Assembly: GCF_009758015.1 (NCBI RefSeq)
Contig: NZ_WSEL01000009.1
Location: forward strand, 1,475,501 to 1,539,500
DNA: 64,000 nucleotides
Source of the DNA: Ramlibacter pinisoli
Lineage (GTDB): Bacteria; Pseudomonadota; Gammaproteobacteria; Burkholderiales; Burkholderiaceae_C
Direction: 5' to 3'
A program made the position numbers and the translations under genes. Positions within the stretch are counted from its first letter, which is position 1. Each line of letters opens with the position of its first letter. Positions 26,998-35,959 of the stretch are shown in pieces. The notes below the pieces were generated by a model. That model was not told the origin of the DNA and ran no database searches. It was given only the letters and a program-made list of their open reading frames with translations.

Positions 26998-29900
26998 ATG
27001 AGCAGCCACGCGCTCCCAGCGACGGCACCGCGCAAGGCCCTGCCGGCCGGTCGCGCGCAGGCCCTGGCGCGATTGGCACTGGCCACCGCGCAGGCGCGCG
27101 GCCCGCGCCTGTTCGACCATCTCGTGCGGGAACTGGCGGCCACGCTGGACGTGCCGCTGGTGTTGCTGGCGGTGGCCGCCGACGGCCCCGGCCTGCTGCG
27201 CACCCTGGCCGTCAGCCTGGACCACAAGCTCCATCCCAACTTCAAGTTCCCGGCGGCTGCCCTCGACCAGCGTGGCCCCGACTCGTTCTTCGCCGGCGAA
27301 CGGATGGCCATCGCCTGGGCGCTTCCCCTGGCCGACAGCACCGGCCAGCCGCTCGGCGTGGTCGCCGCCATGGACCGGCGGCAGCCGCCCGCCGTCGAGG
27401 CGGGCACGGTGCAGTCGCTGCTGGAGGTGGTGGCGGCACGCGCCGCAGCGGAGATCGAACGCGCGCGCACCGACGAGACCCTGCGGGCGGTCGCCCTCGG
27501 CGTGTCCGAGTCGCGCAGCGGCTCGGTGTTCGAAGGCCTGGTGCGGCTGCTGGCCACCATCCTGCAGGTGGACGTCGCCTTCATCGCGCAGCCCGACGCC
27601 ACGGTGGAAGGCGGCATGCGGATGCTCGCCATGTCCTGCGGGGGCCAGGTGCACCAGGACATCCCGTACCCCCTGGCCGGGACGCCCTGCGCGACCGTGC
27701 TGGGCCAGTGCTTCCGCGCCTACCCGTCGGGCGTGCAGGCCCTGTTTCCCGACAGCAAGGACCTGCGCCAGCTGGGCAGTGAAGGCTATGCCGGACATCC
27801 CCTGGCGGGGCCCGACGGCAAGGCGCTGGGCCTCGTAGCGGTCGCGTCGCGGCGGCCGCTGGCCCAGCTGGAGCGGGTGAAGGCCACGCTCAAGATCTTC
27901 GCGGTGCGCGCCGCGGCGGAGGTGGAGCGGCTGCGCGCCGACCAGGCGCAGAAGCAGGCGGTCGAAGACCTGAGCCAGCGCGAGGAGCAGTACCGCGCGA
28001 TCTTCGAGAGTTCGCTCGACGGGCTGTTCCTGTGGGACGAGGAACCCAAGGTGGTCGACGTCAACCCCGCCGGGGCGGCGCTGTACGGCCACGCCCGGGA
28101 AGAGATCGTGGGGAACACCTATCCGAGCTACATGCCGGAGCAGTACGTCCGGGGACGGCTGGAGATGGTGCGCCGGGCGCTGGCCGGCGAGAGCACGCAC
28201 CTGGAGACCCGGGTGCTGCGACCCAACGGCACCGGCTTCGAGGCCGACCTGCGGGTGATCCCCTTCCAGCACCGCGGCCGCCCGCATGCGCTGGCCGTGG
28301 TGCGCGACATCAGCGAGCGGCGCCAGCGCGAACGCGAACTGCAGCACAGCGAAGAGCAGTACCGGGTCATCTTCAACGCCTCGGTCGACGCCATGGTGCT
28401 GCGTGCGGCCGACTTCAGCATCGTCGACGTCAACGCCACCTACGAGGCGTGGAGCGGCTACGCGCGGGCAGAGGTGATCGGGCTGGACCGCATCGTGGCC
28501 AATCCCCAGGATGCCAGGGCCACCATCCGCGCGCTGCACGAGGAGGCCCTGGCGGGCGCCACGGTGCGCCTGGAGACGCAACTGCTGCATCGCAACGGCA
28601 CCCGCCGCGAGTTGGAACTGCGCGGCGTGCCGACCCTGCACCGCGGACGGCCGCACGTGCTGTACATCGGCCGCGACATCACCCAGGCCAAGCAGGCCGA
28701 ACGGGCCCAGCACGACAGCGAGCAGCAGTACCGCGCGATCTTCGATGCCTCGGCCGACGGGCTGGTGCTGCGCGACGCCGACCGCCGCGCGGTCGAGGTC
28801 AACCCGGCCTACCTGGCCATGACCGGCTATGCGCGCGAGGAAGTGCTGGCGGCCGACGGCATGCTGGCGCAGCTCGATCCGGCCCTGCGCGCGCGCCTGC
28901 GCGTGGGGCACCGGCTGGCACTGGCCGGCAAGGAACTGCGCTTCGAGATCAGCAGCGTGCGCAAGGACGGCTCGATCCTGCATGCCGAGGTGCAGGGCAC
29001 GGCCGTCACCTACCGCGGCCAGCCGCACGTGCTGTACGCCGTGCGCGACAGCACGGCCCGGGTGGCGGCCGAACAGCGCCGGGCGGAGCTGGAGCGGCAG
29101 CTGCGCCAGGCGCAGAAGATGGAGGCCATCGGGCAGCTCACCGGCGGGCTGGCGCACGACTTCAACAACATCCTGACCAGCGTGCTCGGCTACATCCAGA
29201 TGGCGCAGGAGCGCCCTCCGGCCGCGCAGGACCAGGAGCTGGTGCGCGACCTGGCCCAGGCGCGCCTGGCGGCCGAGCGCGCACGCGAGCACGTGGCGCA
29301 GCTGCTGGCGTTCTCGCGCCCGCGCCACGGTGAGCGCAAGCTGCTGGCACCGGCGCAGGTGACGGCCCAGGTGCTGCAGTTGCTGCGGCCCAACCTGCCC
29401 TCCTCCATTGCGGTCGAGTCCGAGGCGGACGACGAGGAGACCGCTACGCCGCCGCCGGTGCTGGCCGACCCGGTGCAGTTCGAGCAGGCGCTGCTCAACC
29501 TGTGCCTGAACGCCCGCGACGCCATCGGCGAGCAGGGCACGATCCGGCTGCGCATCGTCCACGCGCCGGCCTGGGGCCATTGCGCCTCGTGCAGCGCGCA
29601 GCTGGACGGCGGGCGATGGGTCGGGTTCGAGGTGGAGGACGACGGCCGGGGCATGAGCCAGGATGTGGTCGACCGCATGTTCGAGCCCTTCTTCACGACC
29701 AAGGAAGTCGGCCGCGGAACCGGCATGGGCCTGGCCATGGTGCACGGCATCCTGCACGACCACGGCGGCCACATCCAGGTGCGCACCGAACCCGGCCATG
29801 GGTCCCTGTTCCGGGTCCTGCTGCCGGCTGCCACGGAACAGCCCAGCAGCAAGGCCCGCGGTGCGCCGGCGACCGTTGCCGCGGCGAGTCCCGCCAGGCT

Positions 29901-30285
29901 GCGCGGGCGCGTGCTGCTGGTCGAGGACGAGCCCATCGTCAGCGGCTTCATGCAGGACCTGCTGCGCAGCTGGGGGCTGGACGTGGTGCTGGAGTGCGAC
30001 CCGAAGTCGGCCGCCCGTCGCCTGGCCACAGCGGACGAGCGGTTCGAGCTGCTGCTCACCGACCAGACCATGCCCGGCATGACCGGGCTGGCGCTGGCGC
30101 GGCAAGCGCGCCGGGAGCGGCCGCGGCTGCCGGTGCTGCTGTACACCGGCAATGCATTCGACATCACGCAGCAGGACCTCGACGACTGCGGCGTGGCCAG
30201 CCTGCTGCGCAAGCCGATCGACCCGGCGACCCTGCGGCCGCTGCTGGGCCGGCTCCTCGAGCAGGGAGCGCGGCCCCTCGCCTGA
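26998..30285 (+). CDS. Hybrid histidine kinase with GAF, three PAS and receiver domains
   Basis: 1095 residues, no membrane helix, so a cytoplasmic sensor. Two GAF-like domains (about 15-165 and 170-305) precede three PAS domains, each opening with an EEQYRAIFESS-like motif (about 330-690). The HisKA box GGLAHDFNNILTSVLGY has its His near residue 719. The HATPase follows (N box LNLCLNARDAIG, G boxes DDGRGM and GTGMGLAMVHG), then a receiver (VLLVEDEPIVSG, LLTDQTMPG, LRKPID). This HDFNN class usually signals through phosphorelays. The OmpR regulator at 30651 and the two orphan receivers at 19-20 kb are possible partners. Confidence 0.92.
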   Translation: MSSHALPATAPRKALPAGRAQALARLALATAQARGPRLFDHLVRELAATLDVPLVLLAVAADGPGLLRTLAVSLDHKLHPNFKFPAAALDQRGPDSFFAGERMAIAWALPLADSTGQPLGVVAAMDRRQPPAVEAGTVQSLLEVVAARAAAEIERARTDETLRAVALGVSESRSGSVFEGLVRLLATILQVDVAFIAQPDATVEGGMRMLAMSCGGQVHQDIPYPLAGTPCATVLGQCFRAYPSGVQALFPDSKDLRQLGSEGYAGHPLAGPDGKALGLVAVASRRPLAQLERVKATLKIFAVRAAAEVERLRADQAQKQAVEDLSQREEQYRAIFESSLDGLFLWDEEPKVVDVNPAGAALYGHAREEIVGNTYPSYMPEQYVRGRLEMVRRALAGESTHLETRVLRPNGTGFEADLRVIPFQHRGRPHALAVVRDISERRQRERELQHSEEQYRVIFNASVDAMVLRAADFSIVDVNATYEAWSGYARAEVIGLDRIVANPQDARATIRALHEEALAGATVRLETQLLHRNGTRRELELRGVPTLHRGRPHVLYIGRDITQAKQAERAQHDSEQQYRAIFDASADGLVLRDADRRAVEVNPAYLAMTGYAREEVLAADGMLAQLDPALRARLRVGHRLALAGKELRFEISSVRKDGSILHAEVQGTAVTYRGQPHVLYAVRDSTARVAAEQRRAELERQLRQAQKMEAIGQLTGGLAHDFNNILTSVLGYIQMAQERPPAAQDQELVRDLAQARLAAERAREHVAQLLAFSRPRHGERKLLAPAQVTAQVLQLLRPNLPSSIAVESEADDEETATPPPVLADPVQFEQALLNLCLNARDAIGEQGTIRLRIVHAPAWGHCASCSAQLDGGRWVGFEVEDDGRGMSQDVVDRMFEPFFTTKEVGRGTGMGLAMVHGILHDHGGHIQVRTEPGHGSLFRVLLPAATEQPSSKARGAPATVAAASPARLRGRVLLVEDEPIVSGFMQDLLRSWGLDVVLECDPKSAARRLATADERFELLLTDQTMPGMTGLALARQARRERPRLPVLLYTGNAFDITQQDLDDCGVASLLRKPIDPATLRPLLGRLLEQGARPLA

Positions 30286-30286
30286 G

Positions 30287-30526
30287 TCAGCGCAGGCCTC
30301 CATGAGTGGACGTGTCGACGCGGCGCCGGGTGCGCTCGGCCGAGCCGTGCGCTTCGGCCCAGAACGAGCCGAACTCCGAACGTGCCATGCCGAGGTCGCG
30401 CAGCGCCGCGTTGTCCAGGGCCTGGAATTCACGGCGGGCCGCGGCACGGCGCCGCGCCTCCGCCAGCCAGGTGGCCGCCCAGCCCAGCAGTTCGCGCAGG
30501 TGGGTCAGGAGAAGAAGGTTGGTCAT
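30287..30526 (-). CDS. DUF1127 small protein
   Basis: A 79-residue protein whose C-terminal half has the DUF1127 signature (FQALDNAALRDLGMARSEF). The N-terminus is hydrophobic/amphipathic (LLLLTHLRELLGWAATWL). Short DUF1127 proteins affect RNA turnover and phosphate or metabolic homeostasis in alphaproteobacteria; the role here is unknown. AAGGAG lies 7 bases before the ATG at 30526. It is divergent from the OmpR-type regulator, and its stop nearly touches that of the hybrid kinase. Confidence 0.8.
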   Translation of the reverse strand: MTNLLLLTHLRELLGWAATWLAEARRRAAARREFQALDNAALRDLGMARSEFGSFWAEAHGSAERTRRRVDTSTHGGLR

Positions 30527-30650
30527 CGCACACTCCTTGCTGTCGGCCCTGCAAGGCCGTCCGGCAACAATGGCGTGCGTCGGTAACCACAACGCTGCAG
30601 GCGGTGCACGGCGCGTAGCGTTTTTGTATCGACCGCGGGAAAATCCGGCG

Positions 30651-31385
30651 ATGGACGAGCGAACTCGGCTGCTGGTGGTGGACGACGACCCGTCGGTGCG
30701 CACCATGCTGCACGACTATCTCCACGGCCATGGCTTCGACGTCGCGCAGGCCGGCAACGGCGCGCAGATGCGGGCCGAGATCGAGCGCGAACTGCCCGAC
30801 GCCGTGCTGCTGGACGTCCGGCTGCCCGGCGAGGACGGCCTGGCGCTGGCGCGCTACCTGCGCGAGCACTACGACGTGGGCATCCTGATGGTCACCGCTT
30901 CGGGCGACGTGGTCGATCGCATCGTCGGCCTGGAGCTGGGTGCCGACGACTACATCGCCAAGCCCTTCGACCTGCGCGAACTGCTGGCCCGCATCAAGAC
31001 CGTGCTGCGCCGGCTGCAGGCCAGGCCGGCCGCACCCGCCGGCGCCGCCGGCAGGCCGGAAGCAGCGCCGCAGCGGCGCGGCTTCGGCCGCTGCGAGCTC
31101 GACCTGCAGTCGCGCCGCCTGTTCGAGGCCGGCGGCGCGGAAGTGGCCATCACGGCCATGGAATACGACCTGCTCACGGCCTTCCTCGCCAGCCCCAACC
31201 GGGTGCTGACACGCGACCAGCTGCTGATGAAGACGCGCAACCGCGAGTGGGAGCCGTTCGACCGCTCGATCGACATCCGCATCGGCCGCCTGCGCCGCAA
31301 GGTCGAACCCGATCCGGCGGGCGAGCCGCGCGTGATCAGGACGGTGCGCAACGCCGGCTACATGTTCGTGCCGGACGCGAAATAA
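30651..31385 (+). CDS. OmpR-family response regulator
   Basis: A 244-residue two-domain regulator. Receiver: LLVVDDDPSVR acidic pocket, AVLLDVRLPGEDG phospho-aspartate, YIAKPF lysine. OmpR winged helix at about 140-240 (LTRDQLLMKTRNREWEPFDR split around RSIDIRIGRLRRKVE). No histidine kinase is directly downstream; the hybrid kinase ending at 30285 is the nearest. The ATG at 30651 begins just before receiver strand 1. Confidence 0.92.
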   Translation: MDERTRLLVVDDDPSVRTMLHDYLHGHGFDVAQAGNGAQMRAEIERELPDAVLLDVRLPGEDGLALARYLREHYDVGILMVTASGDVVDRIVGLELGADDYIAKPFDLRELLARIKTVLRRLQARPAAPAGAAGRPEAAPQRRGFGRCELDLQSRRLFEAGGAEVAITAMEYDLLTAFLASPNRVLTRDQLLMKTRNREWEPFDRSIDIRIGRLRRKVEPDPAGEPRVIRTVRNAGYMFVPDAK

Positions 31386-31428
31386 CGGCCGGGTTGCAAC
31401 GCGAGGCCGTCGGGCCGTCGACTCCCGG

Positions 31429-31731
31429 CTAGCGCTTGATCGCCTTTTCCGCCAGCAGGACCACGCCCAGCCCGGCCAGGACCAGCGCGGCCGCGATGCT
31501 GAAGCCCACCGGCCCTTCGGGCACCAGCCAGGTCGGGTACTGCGGGTAGGCCTGGGCCAAGCTGTGCAGCGGCGCCTGGTTGGCCTGCACCCGCTGCGCG
31601 TTCAGGTTCGACAGGTCGGCGCGCGCGAACACCGCGCCGAGGACGAGGATGCTGCCGGCCAGGAACAGCGTCTTGCCGACCACCATGGCGAACCGCGGGG
31701 ACCGGGCGATACGGGAGCGAAGCGAAAGCAT
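31429..31731 (-). CDS. Small inner-membrane protein, two helices
   Basis: A 100-residue protein with two hydrophobic helices (about 17-37, FLAGSILVLGAVF, and 76-93, AAALVLAGLGVVLLA) joined by a ~40-residue periplasmic or cytoplasmic loop with QAYPQYPTWLVPEGP. No family recognised. It lies 9 bp downstream of the MFS transporter gene on the same strand and is probably in its operon. Confidence 0.65.
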   Translation of the reverse strand: MLSLRSRIARSPRFAMVVGKTLFLAGSILVLGAVFARADLSNLNAQRVQANQAPLHSLAQAYPQYPTWLVPEGPVGFSIAAALVLAGLGVVLLAEKAIKR

Positions 31732-31740
31732 CGGAGCACT

Positions 31741-32988
31741 CTAACCGGTGCGCGCGCCGGCATTCGCGGCCAAGGCCGCGCGCGCTGCCCGGCGTTGGCG
31801 CGCCAGCGCCGACAGGCCCACGATCGCGGCGAGGAAGCCCGAGCTGGCGCCGGCCACCAGCGACCAGCGTGGCCCGAGCGTGTTGGCCACCAGCCCGATC
31901 AGCGGCGCGCCCAGCGGCGTGCTGCCGGCGGAGACGGCGAGCACCAGCGCGATGACGCGGCCGCGCAGCGCGGGGTCGCACCACAGCTGCGCGGCGCTGT
32001 GCGCGGTCGTCGTGAAGGTCTGCGTCGACAGGCCGACGAAGAACAGGGCCACCGCGAACAGCCGGTAGCTGGGCATCACGGCCGCGACCAGGAGGAAGGT
32101 GCCGAAGGCCAGGGCGGCCCCCAGCAGGAGTTGCATGCGCGGCTTCTCCCGCCCCGCCGCCATCAGTGCACCGGTCACCGAGCCGACGGCCATGGACGAG
32201 GTGAGCAGGCCGAACTGGCTGGCGCCCACATGGAACACCGAGACCGCCATGGTGGAGATGTAGATCGGGAAGTTGATGCCGAAGGCCCCGATCAGGAAGA
32301 ACATGGCCAGGACCACGCGCAGGTCCGGACGGTGCCAGACATGGCGCATGCCGTCGGCCACGCCGCGGCGCTGGCCGCCGCCGGCCACCCGTGGATGGAA
32401 TTGACCAGGACGCAGCAGGGCCAGGGCCCCCAGCACGGCCACGAAGGACAGCGCGTTGAGCATGAAGACCCAGCCGCAACCGACGGCGGCGATGAGGACG
32501 CCCGCAACCGCAGGCCCGACCATGCGGGCCGCGTTGAACGACGTGGAGTTCAGCGCCACCGCGTTCGACAGGTGGGCGTCGCCCACCAGCTCGGCCACGA
32601 AGCTCTGGCGGGTGGGGGCGTCGAAGGCGGTGACGCACCCGAGCAGGAAGGCGAACAGGTAGACATGCCACAGCTGCACCGCATCCAGCAGCGTCAGCAC
32701 GCCCAGCCCGAGCGCGAGCAGCGCCATGGCGGCCTGCGTGAAGAACAGCAGCTTGCGCCGGTCGAGCCCGTCGGCCACGTAGCCGGTGAGCGGCAGCAGC
32801 AGGAACTGCGGTCCGAACTGCAGGCTCATCACGATGCCCACCGCCGTGGCGTCCTGGTTGGTCAGCTGCGTGAGGACGATCCAGTCCTGGGCCGTGCGCT
32901 GCATCCAGGTCCCCACGTTGGAGACCAGGGCGCCGGCCGCCCACAGCCGGTAGTTGTAGCCCGCGAGGGAGCGGAAGGTGGTCCTCAC
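31741..32988 (-). CDS. MFS transporter, enterobactin-exporter/drug-efflux type
   Basis: A 415-residue permease with about 12 hydrophobic helices and the DUF894/EntS-like beginning (NYRLWAAGALVSNVGTWMQ, then QDWIVLTQLTNQDATAVGI) and the motif GYVADGLDRRKLLF between helices 2 and 3. Members export drugs, siderophores or metabolites by proton antiport. Its start overlaps the stop of the MarR gene as ATGA, so it is the direct target of that repressor in one operon. The substrate is unknown. Confidence 0.92.
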   Translation of the reverse strand: MRTTFRSLAGYNYRLWAAGALVSNVGTWMQRTAQDWIVLTQLTNQDATAVGIVMSLQFGPQFLLLPLTGYVADGLDRRKLLFFTQAAMALLALGLGVLTLLDAVQLWHVYLFAFLLGCVTAFDAPTRQSFVAELVGDAHLSNAVALNSTSFNAARMVGPAVAGVLIAAVGCGWVFMLNALSFVAVLGALALLRPGQFHPRVAGGGQRRGVADGMRHVWHRPDLRVVLAMFFLIGAFGINFPIYISTMAVSVFHVGASQFGLLTSSMAVGSVTGALMAAGREKPRMQLLLGAALAFGTFLLVAAVMPSYRLFAVALFFVGLSTQTFTTTAHSAAQLWCDPALRGRVIALVLAVSAGSTPLGAPLIGLVANTLGPRWSLVAGASSGFLAAIVGLSALARQRRAARAALAANAGARTG

Positions 32989-33464
32989 GGCCCGGATGCC
33001 CCGCCCGCGGCGGCGGGCTGCGAGTGGACGACGCGGTTCAGCAGCGCGAGGGCGCGTGCCAGCTCCTGCTGTTCACGCGCGCTGAGTTCCGCGTGGATCG
33101 CGCGCAGCAGCCAGTCCTGCTTGGCCGCGCGGTTCTGGCGGATCCACTTGCGGCACGCCGGCGTGAGCGACAGCAACGTCTGGCGCCCGTCCGCCGGGTC
33201 GGGCGTGCCCGTCACCAGGCCGGCCTCCTGCAATGCGGCGACGGTCGCGCCCATGGACTGGGGACGGATGCCGGCGACCCGCGCGAGCGCACTGACGGTG
33301 AGGGGGCCCTGGCGTTCCAGCCGCCGCAACACGGCGACCTGGGAAGGCGGCAGGTCGCCCGCATCGGCCTGCTCGCGCAGCCGCCGCCGCAGGTTGCCCA
33401 CGAGCTCATGCAGCTCGACGGCCAGCTGCGCGGGAAGGTCGGGCTGGGAAGTGTCGGTGGCCAT
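32985..33464 (-). CDS. MarR-family transcriptional regulator
   Basis: A 159-residue winged-helix protein. The DNA-binding part is LPPSQVAVLRRLERQGPLTV, then ALARVAGIRPQSMGATVAALQ and a beta wing GTPDPADGRQTLLSLT. It is the first gene of a MarR-MFS-membrane protein operon and probably represses it until a small aromatic or drug ligand binds. The TATCTGCAC-rich gap upstream (33465-33572) should hold the operator. Confidence 0.9.
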   Translation of the reverse strand: MATDTSQPDLPAQLAVELHELVGNLRRRLREQADAGDLPPSQVAVLRRLERQGPLTVSALARVAGIRPQSMGATVAALQEAGLVTGTPDPADGRQTLLSLTPACRKWIRQNRAAKQDWLLRAIHAELSAREQQELARALALLNRVVHSQPAAAGGASGP

Positions 33465-33572
33465 GCGGGTGCTGACTAGGAAGGCTAGCTGTGAAGGTTA
33501 CCTTCATATCTGCACGGCGTCAGGAAGGACCGGCGATGGCCACGCCGGCCGCAAGGAGAAAGGCTGTTCCGG

Positions 33573-34895
33573 CTAACGGTCGGCGGCCGCCAGGGAGGCC
33601 ACCAGCTGGCGCGCGCCCCGGGCACTGGCGCCCTTGCCGGTGATCGCCAGCGCGATCGGGTTGGCCAGCATGCGCTCGAACACCGCCCGCACTTCGTCCG
33701 CGTCGATGTCGTCGATCAGGGCGAGCGCTTGCGGTATCGACGTGACGGTCCCGCTGGCGAAGAGCTCCTCGACCGCCTGTTCCATGGTGGCATAGGTCCT
33801 CTCGCCGGCGCGCACGCGCGACACCGTCAGCTGGTTCTTGGCCCGCTCCAGGTGCACCGGGTCGATGGCGCCGGCCTGCGCCCGCAGCAGGCGGCCGGTG
33901 GCCGTCACCAGCGCATCGAGCTTGTCCGGTGTCGTGACCGCCTGCACCACGAAGTTGGCCCAGGCGTCTCCGCTGTCCACCGTCGAATGGGCCGTGTAGG
34001 CCAGGCCGAGCTGCTCGCGCACCGTGTCCACCAGGGGAGCTGACATCCCGCCGCCGAACAAATTGGCGGCCAGCGAAGCCGCCAGGCGCCAGCGCTGCTG
34101 CGGCAGCTGGTCCTGCGCCGCCGGCGCCAGCGGGTAGGCCATGTTCAGGAACACCTGCGAGACCTGCGTGAAGCGCCGGCCCAGGGCATGGCCGACGTAG
34201 GTCGCCGGCACGACGGGCCGCGCGTCGGCGCGGGCCGCCGATGCCGGCATCGCGGCGAAGAGCTCGGCGGCCAGGGCCAGCCAGGCGGCGACGTCGAAGT
34301 TGCCGGCCGCGGCGACGACGGTCTTGTCCGCCGCGTAGTGGGCTTGCACGTGGCCGACCAAGTCCTGGCGGCTGAAGCGTTCGATGTTCGCCACGGTGCC
34401 GATCACCGGCATTCCCATCGGATCGTCGCCCCAGATCGCACGGTCCAGCAGGTCGCTGGAGCTCTCCTGCGGGTCTTCCTCGTACTCGATCGCCTCCTGG
34501 CGGATCACCTCCAGCTCGCGCTGCAGTTCGGCTTCGGGGAAGGTGCTGTTCAGGACAATGTCGGCCGTCATGCGCAGCAGTTGCTCCGCGTGCCGGCCCA
34601 GGCCCGTCATGAAGTAGCCGGTCGTGTCCTTGCCGGTGAACGCATTGACGTCCGCGCCCAGCCGCTCGGCATCCAGGTTGATGGCCTGCACGGACCGGGT
34701 GGTCGTTCCCTTGAACGCCATGTGCTCCAGGACGTGGCCGATGCCGTTGGTGGCCGGCGTCTCGTCGCGCGAGCCCACGTGCAGGAACACGCCGATGCTG
34801 GCGCTGCGCACATGGGGCATGGGGATGGCCAGCAGCCTGACCCCGTTGGCGAGCGTGCGCAGGACCGGCGTGCCCGCCGCGGTGTCGTGAACCAT
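33573..34895 (-). CDS. M16-family zinc metallopeptidase (pitrilysin/processing-peptidase type)
   Basis: A 440-residue protease with the inverted zinc motif HVLEH (residues 54-58) followed by MAFKGTT, and the distal glutamate region ELQRELEVIRQE. The second half is the usual inactive M16 domain. No signal peptide; this resembles the single-chain YmxG/PqqL-like cytosolic group found in many proteobacteria. It stands alone between the MarR operon and the HU gene. Confidence 0.92.
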   Translation of the reverse strand: MVHDTAAGTPVLRTLANGVRLLAIPMPHVRSASIGVFLHVGSRDETPATNGIGHVLEHMAFKGTTTRSVQAINLDAERLGADVNAFTGKDTTGYFMTGLGRHAEQLLRMTADIVLNSTFPEAELQRELEVIRQEAIEYEEDPQESSSDLLDRAIWGDDPMGMPVIGTVANIERFSRQDLVGHVQAHYAADKTVVAAAGNFDVAAWLALAAELFAAMPASAARADARPVVPATYVGHALGRRFTQVSQVFLNMAYPLAPAAQDQLPQQRWRLAASLAANLFGGGMSAPLVDTVREQLGLAYTAHSTVDSGDAWANFVVQAVTTPDKLDALVTATGRLLRAQAGAIDPVHLERAKNQLTVSRVRAGERTYATMEQAVEELFASGTVTSIPQALALIDDIDADEVRAVFERMLANPIALAITGKGASARGARQLVASLAAADR

Positions 34896-34933
34896 GGCGG
34901 CATTGTCGCTGCGGGCGGCGCCGCAGCAGGAGG

Positions 34934-35218
34934 TCAGTCGCTCCGGTTGTTGACGGCGCCCTTCAGCGCGGCACCCGGGATGAACCGCACGGTCGTGGAC
35001 GCGGCGATCGTCAGGGCCTCGCCCGTCTTGGGATTGCGGCCGGCGCGCTCCGCCCGGTCAGCCCTCTTGAAGCTGCCGAAGCCGGGAATCACGATCTCTC
35101 CGCCTTTCGCGAGCTCGTCGGAGACGATCTTGACGAAGGCATCGATGGACCGGAGGGCGGATGCCTGAGTCTGGTCGGTGGTGGAAGCCAAAGATTGCAC
35201 GAGCTCGGTCTTGTTCAT
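34934..35218 (-). CDS. HU-family DNA-binding protein
   Basis: 94 residues with the complete HU/IHF fold: MNKTELVQSLAS, then the arm segment IPGFGSFKRADRAERAGRNP and a closing RFIPGAALKGAVN. HU bends DNA without strong sequence preference. The ATG at 35218 gives the canonical start. It is divergent from a second HU-like gene (196 bp apart), so two nucleoid proteins share one control region. Confidence 0.95.
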   Translation of the reverse strand: MNKTELVQSLASTTDQTQASALRSIDAFVKIVSDELAKGGEIVIPGFGSFKRADRAERAGRNPKTGEALTIAASTTVRFIPGAALKGAVNNRSD

Positions 35219-35414
35219 CGATGGGTCCTTCATGGAAAGCCGGCAGTGTAGGCACCCCAACGCTCGGGCTGGGGTCCGGAGTAACACCCCGTTGCGCCGG
35301 CTCGGCCTGGTTGCATCGGTTCCATGCACGTGATTTGCCTTGCCTGCCGGCGCCGAACTTAGAATCGCCGGACCTCGAATCGCGAGGCAAAGACCAACCA
35401 ATCACAAGGCAACC

Positions 35415-35852
35415 ATGGCAACTGCGAAGAAATCGACCAAGACTGCATCCACCCCGAAGGCTGCTGCCGGCAAGACCAAGGCGCCCGCGAAGGCGGCCCG
35501 CAAGGCAGCTCCCACCAAGGCGGCTGCCGGCCCGATGAAGCCCATCAAGGAAGTGTTCAACAAGAGCAGCCTGGCCACCCACCTGGCCGAGACCACCGGT
35601 GTCGAGCCCAAGGCCGTCAAGGCCGTGATGGCCGCGCTCGAGAGCACGATGATCGCGTCCGTCAATCGCAAGGGCGCCGGCAGCTTCCAGCTCCCGGGCC
35701 TGCTGAAGGTCACGGCGATCGCGGTGCCGGCCAAGAAGGCGCGCAAGGGCATCAACCCGTTCACCAAGGAAGAGACGGTCTTCAAGGCCAAGCCCGCCTC
35801 GGTGAAACTGAAGGTGCGCCCGCTCAAGAAGCTGAAGGACGCCGCGGCCTAA
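35415..35852 (+). CDS. HU-like protein with Lys/Ala-rich histone H1-like tail
   Basis: 145 residues. The first ~45 are a basic tail of Lys, Ala, Thr and Pro (KAPAKAARKAAPTKAAAG). The rest is an HU-like domain (HLAETTGVEPKAVKAVMAAL, SFQLPGLLKVTAIAVPAKKA) with a PAKKARKGINPFTKEE arm. Such tailed HU proteins are known in betaproteobacteria, where the tail adds nonspecific DNA compaction. A strong hairpin terminator follows 24 bp after the stop. Confidence 0.92.
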   Translation: MATAKKSTKTASTPKAAAGKTKAPAKAARKAAPTKAAAGPMKPIKEVFNKSSLATHLAETTGVEPKAVKAVMAALESTMIASVNRKGAGSFQLPGLLKVTAIAVPAKKARKGINPFTKEETVFKAKPASVKLKVRPLKKLKDAAA

Positions 35853-35875
35853 CGCGCGCTCCCCGCCCTGTTGGC

Positions 35876-35907
35876 AACGGCCGTCCCCGCGACGGCCGTT
35901 CTTCTTT
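35876..35907 (+). terminator. Rho-independent terminator of the HU-like gene
   Basis: A perfect 10-bp stem AACGGCCGTC/GACGGCCGTT with a CCCGC loop and a CTTCTTT tail. Confidence 0.85.
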
Positions 35908-35959
35908 CCGGCCACGGCCTCCCGCCCCGGCCGTGCCGCGGCCCCTCACAATCGCCGGC

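Noticed and set aside
26788..30447. A 1219-codon leftward frame opposite the hybrid kinase
   Set aside because: It is the reverse-strand shadow of a gene with strong codon bias and complete kinase motifs.
31564..33576. A 670-codon rightward frame opposite the MFS and MarR genes
   Set aside because: Low-complexity His/Glu/Gln composition typical of antisense frames; the leftward genes are clear.
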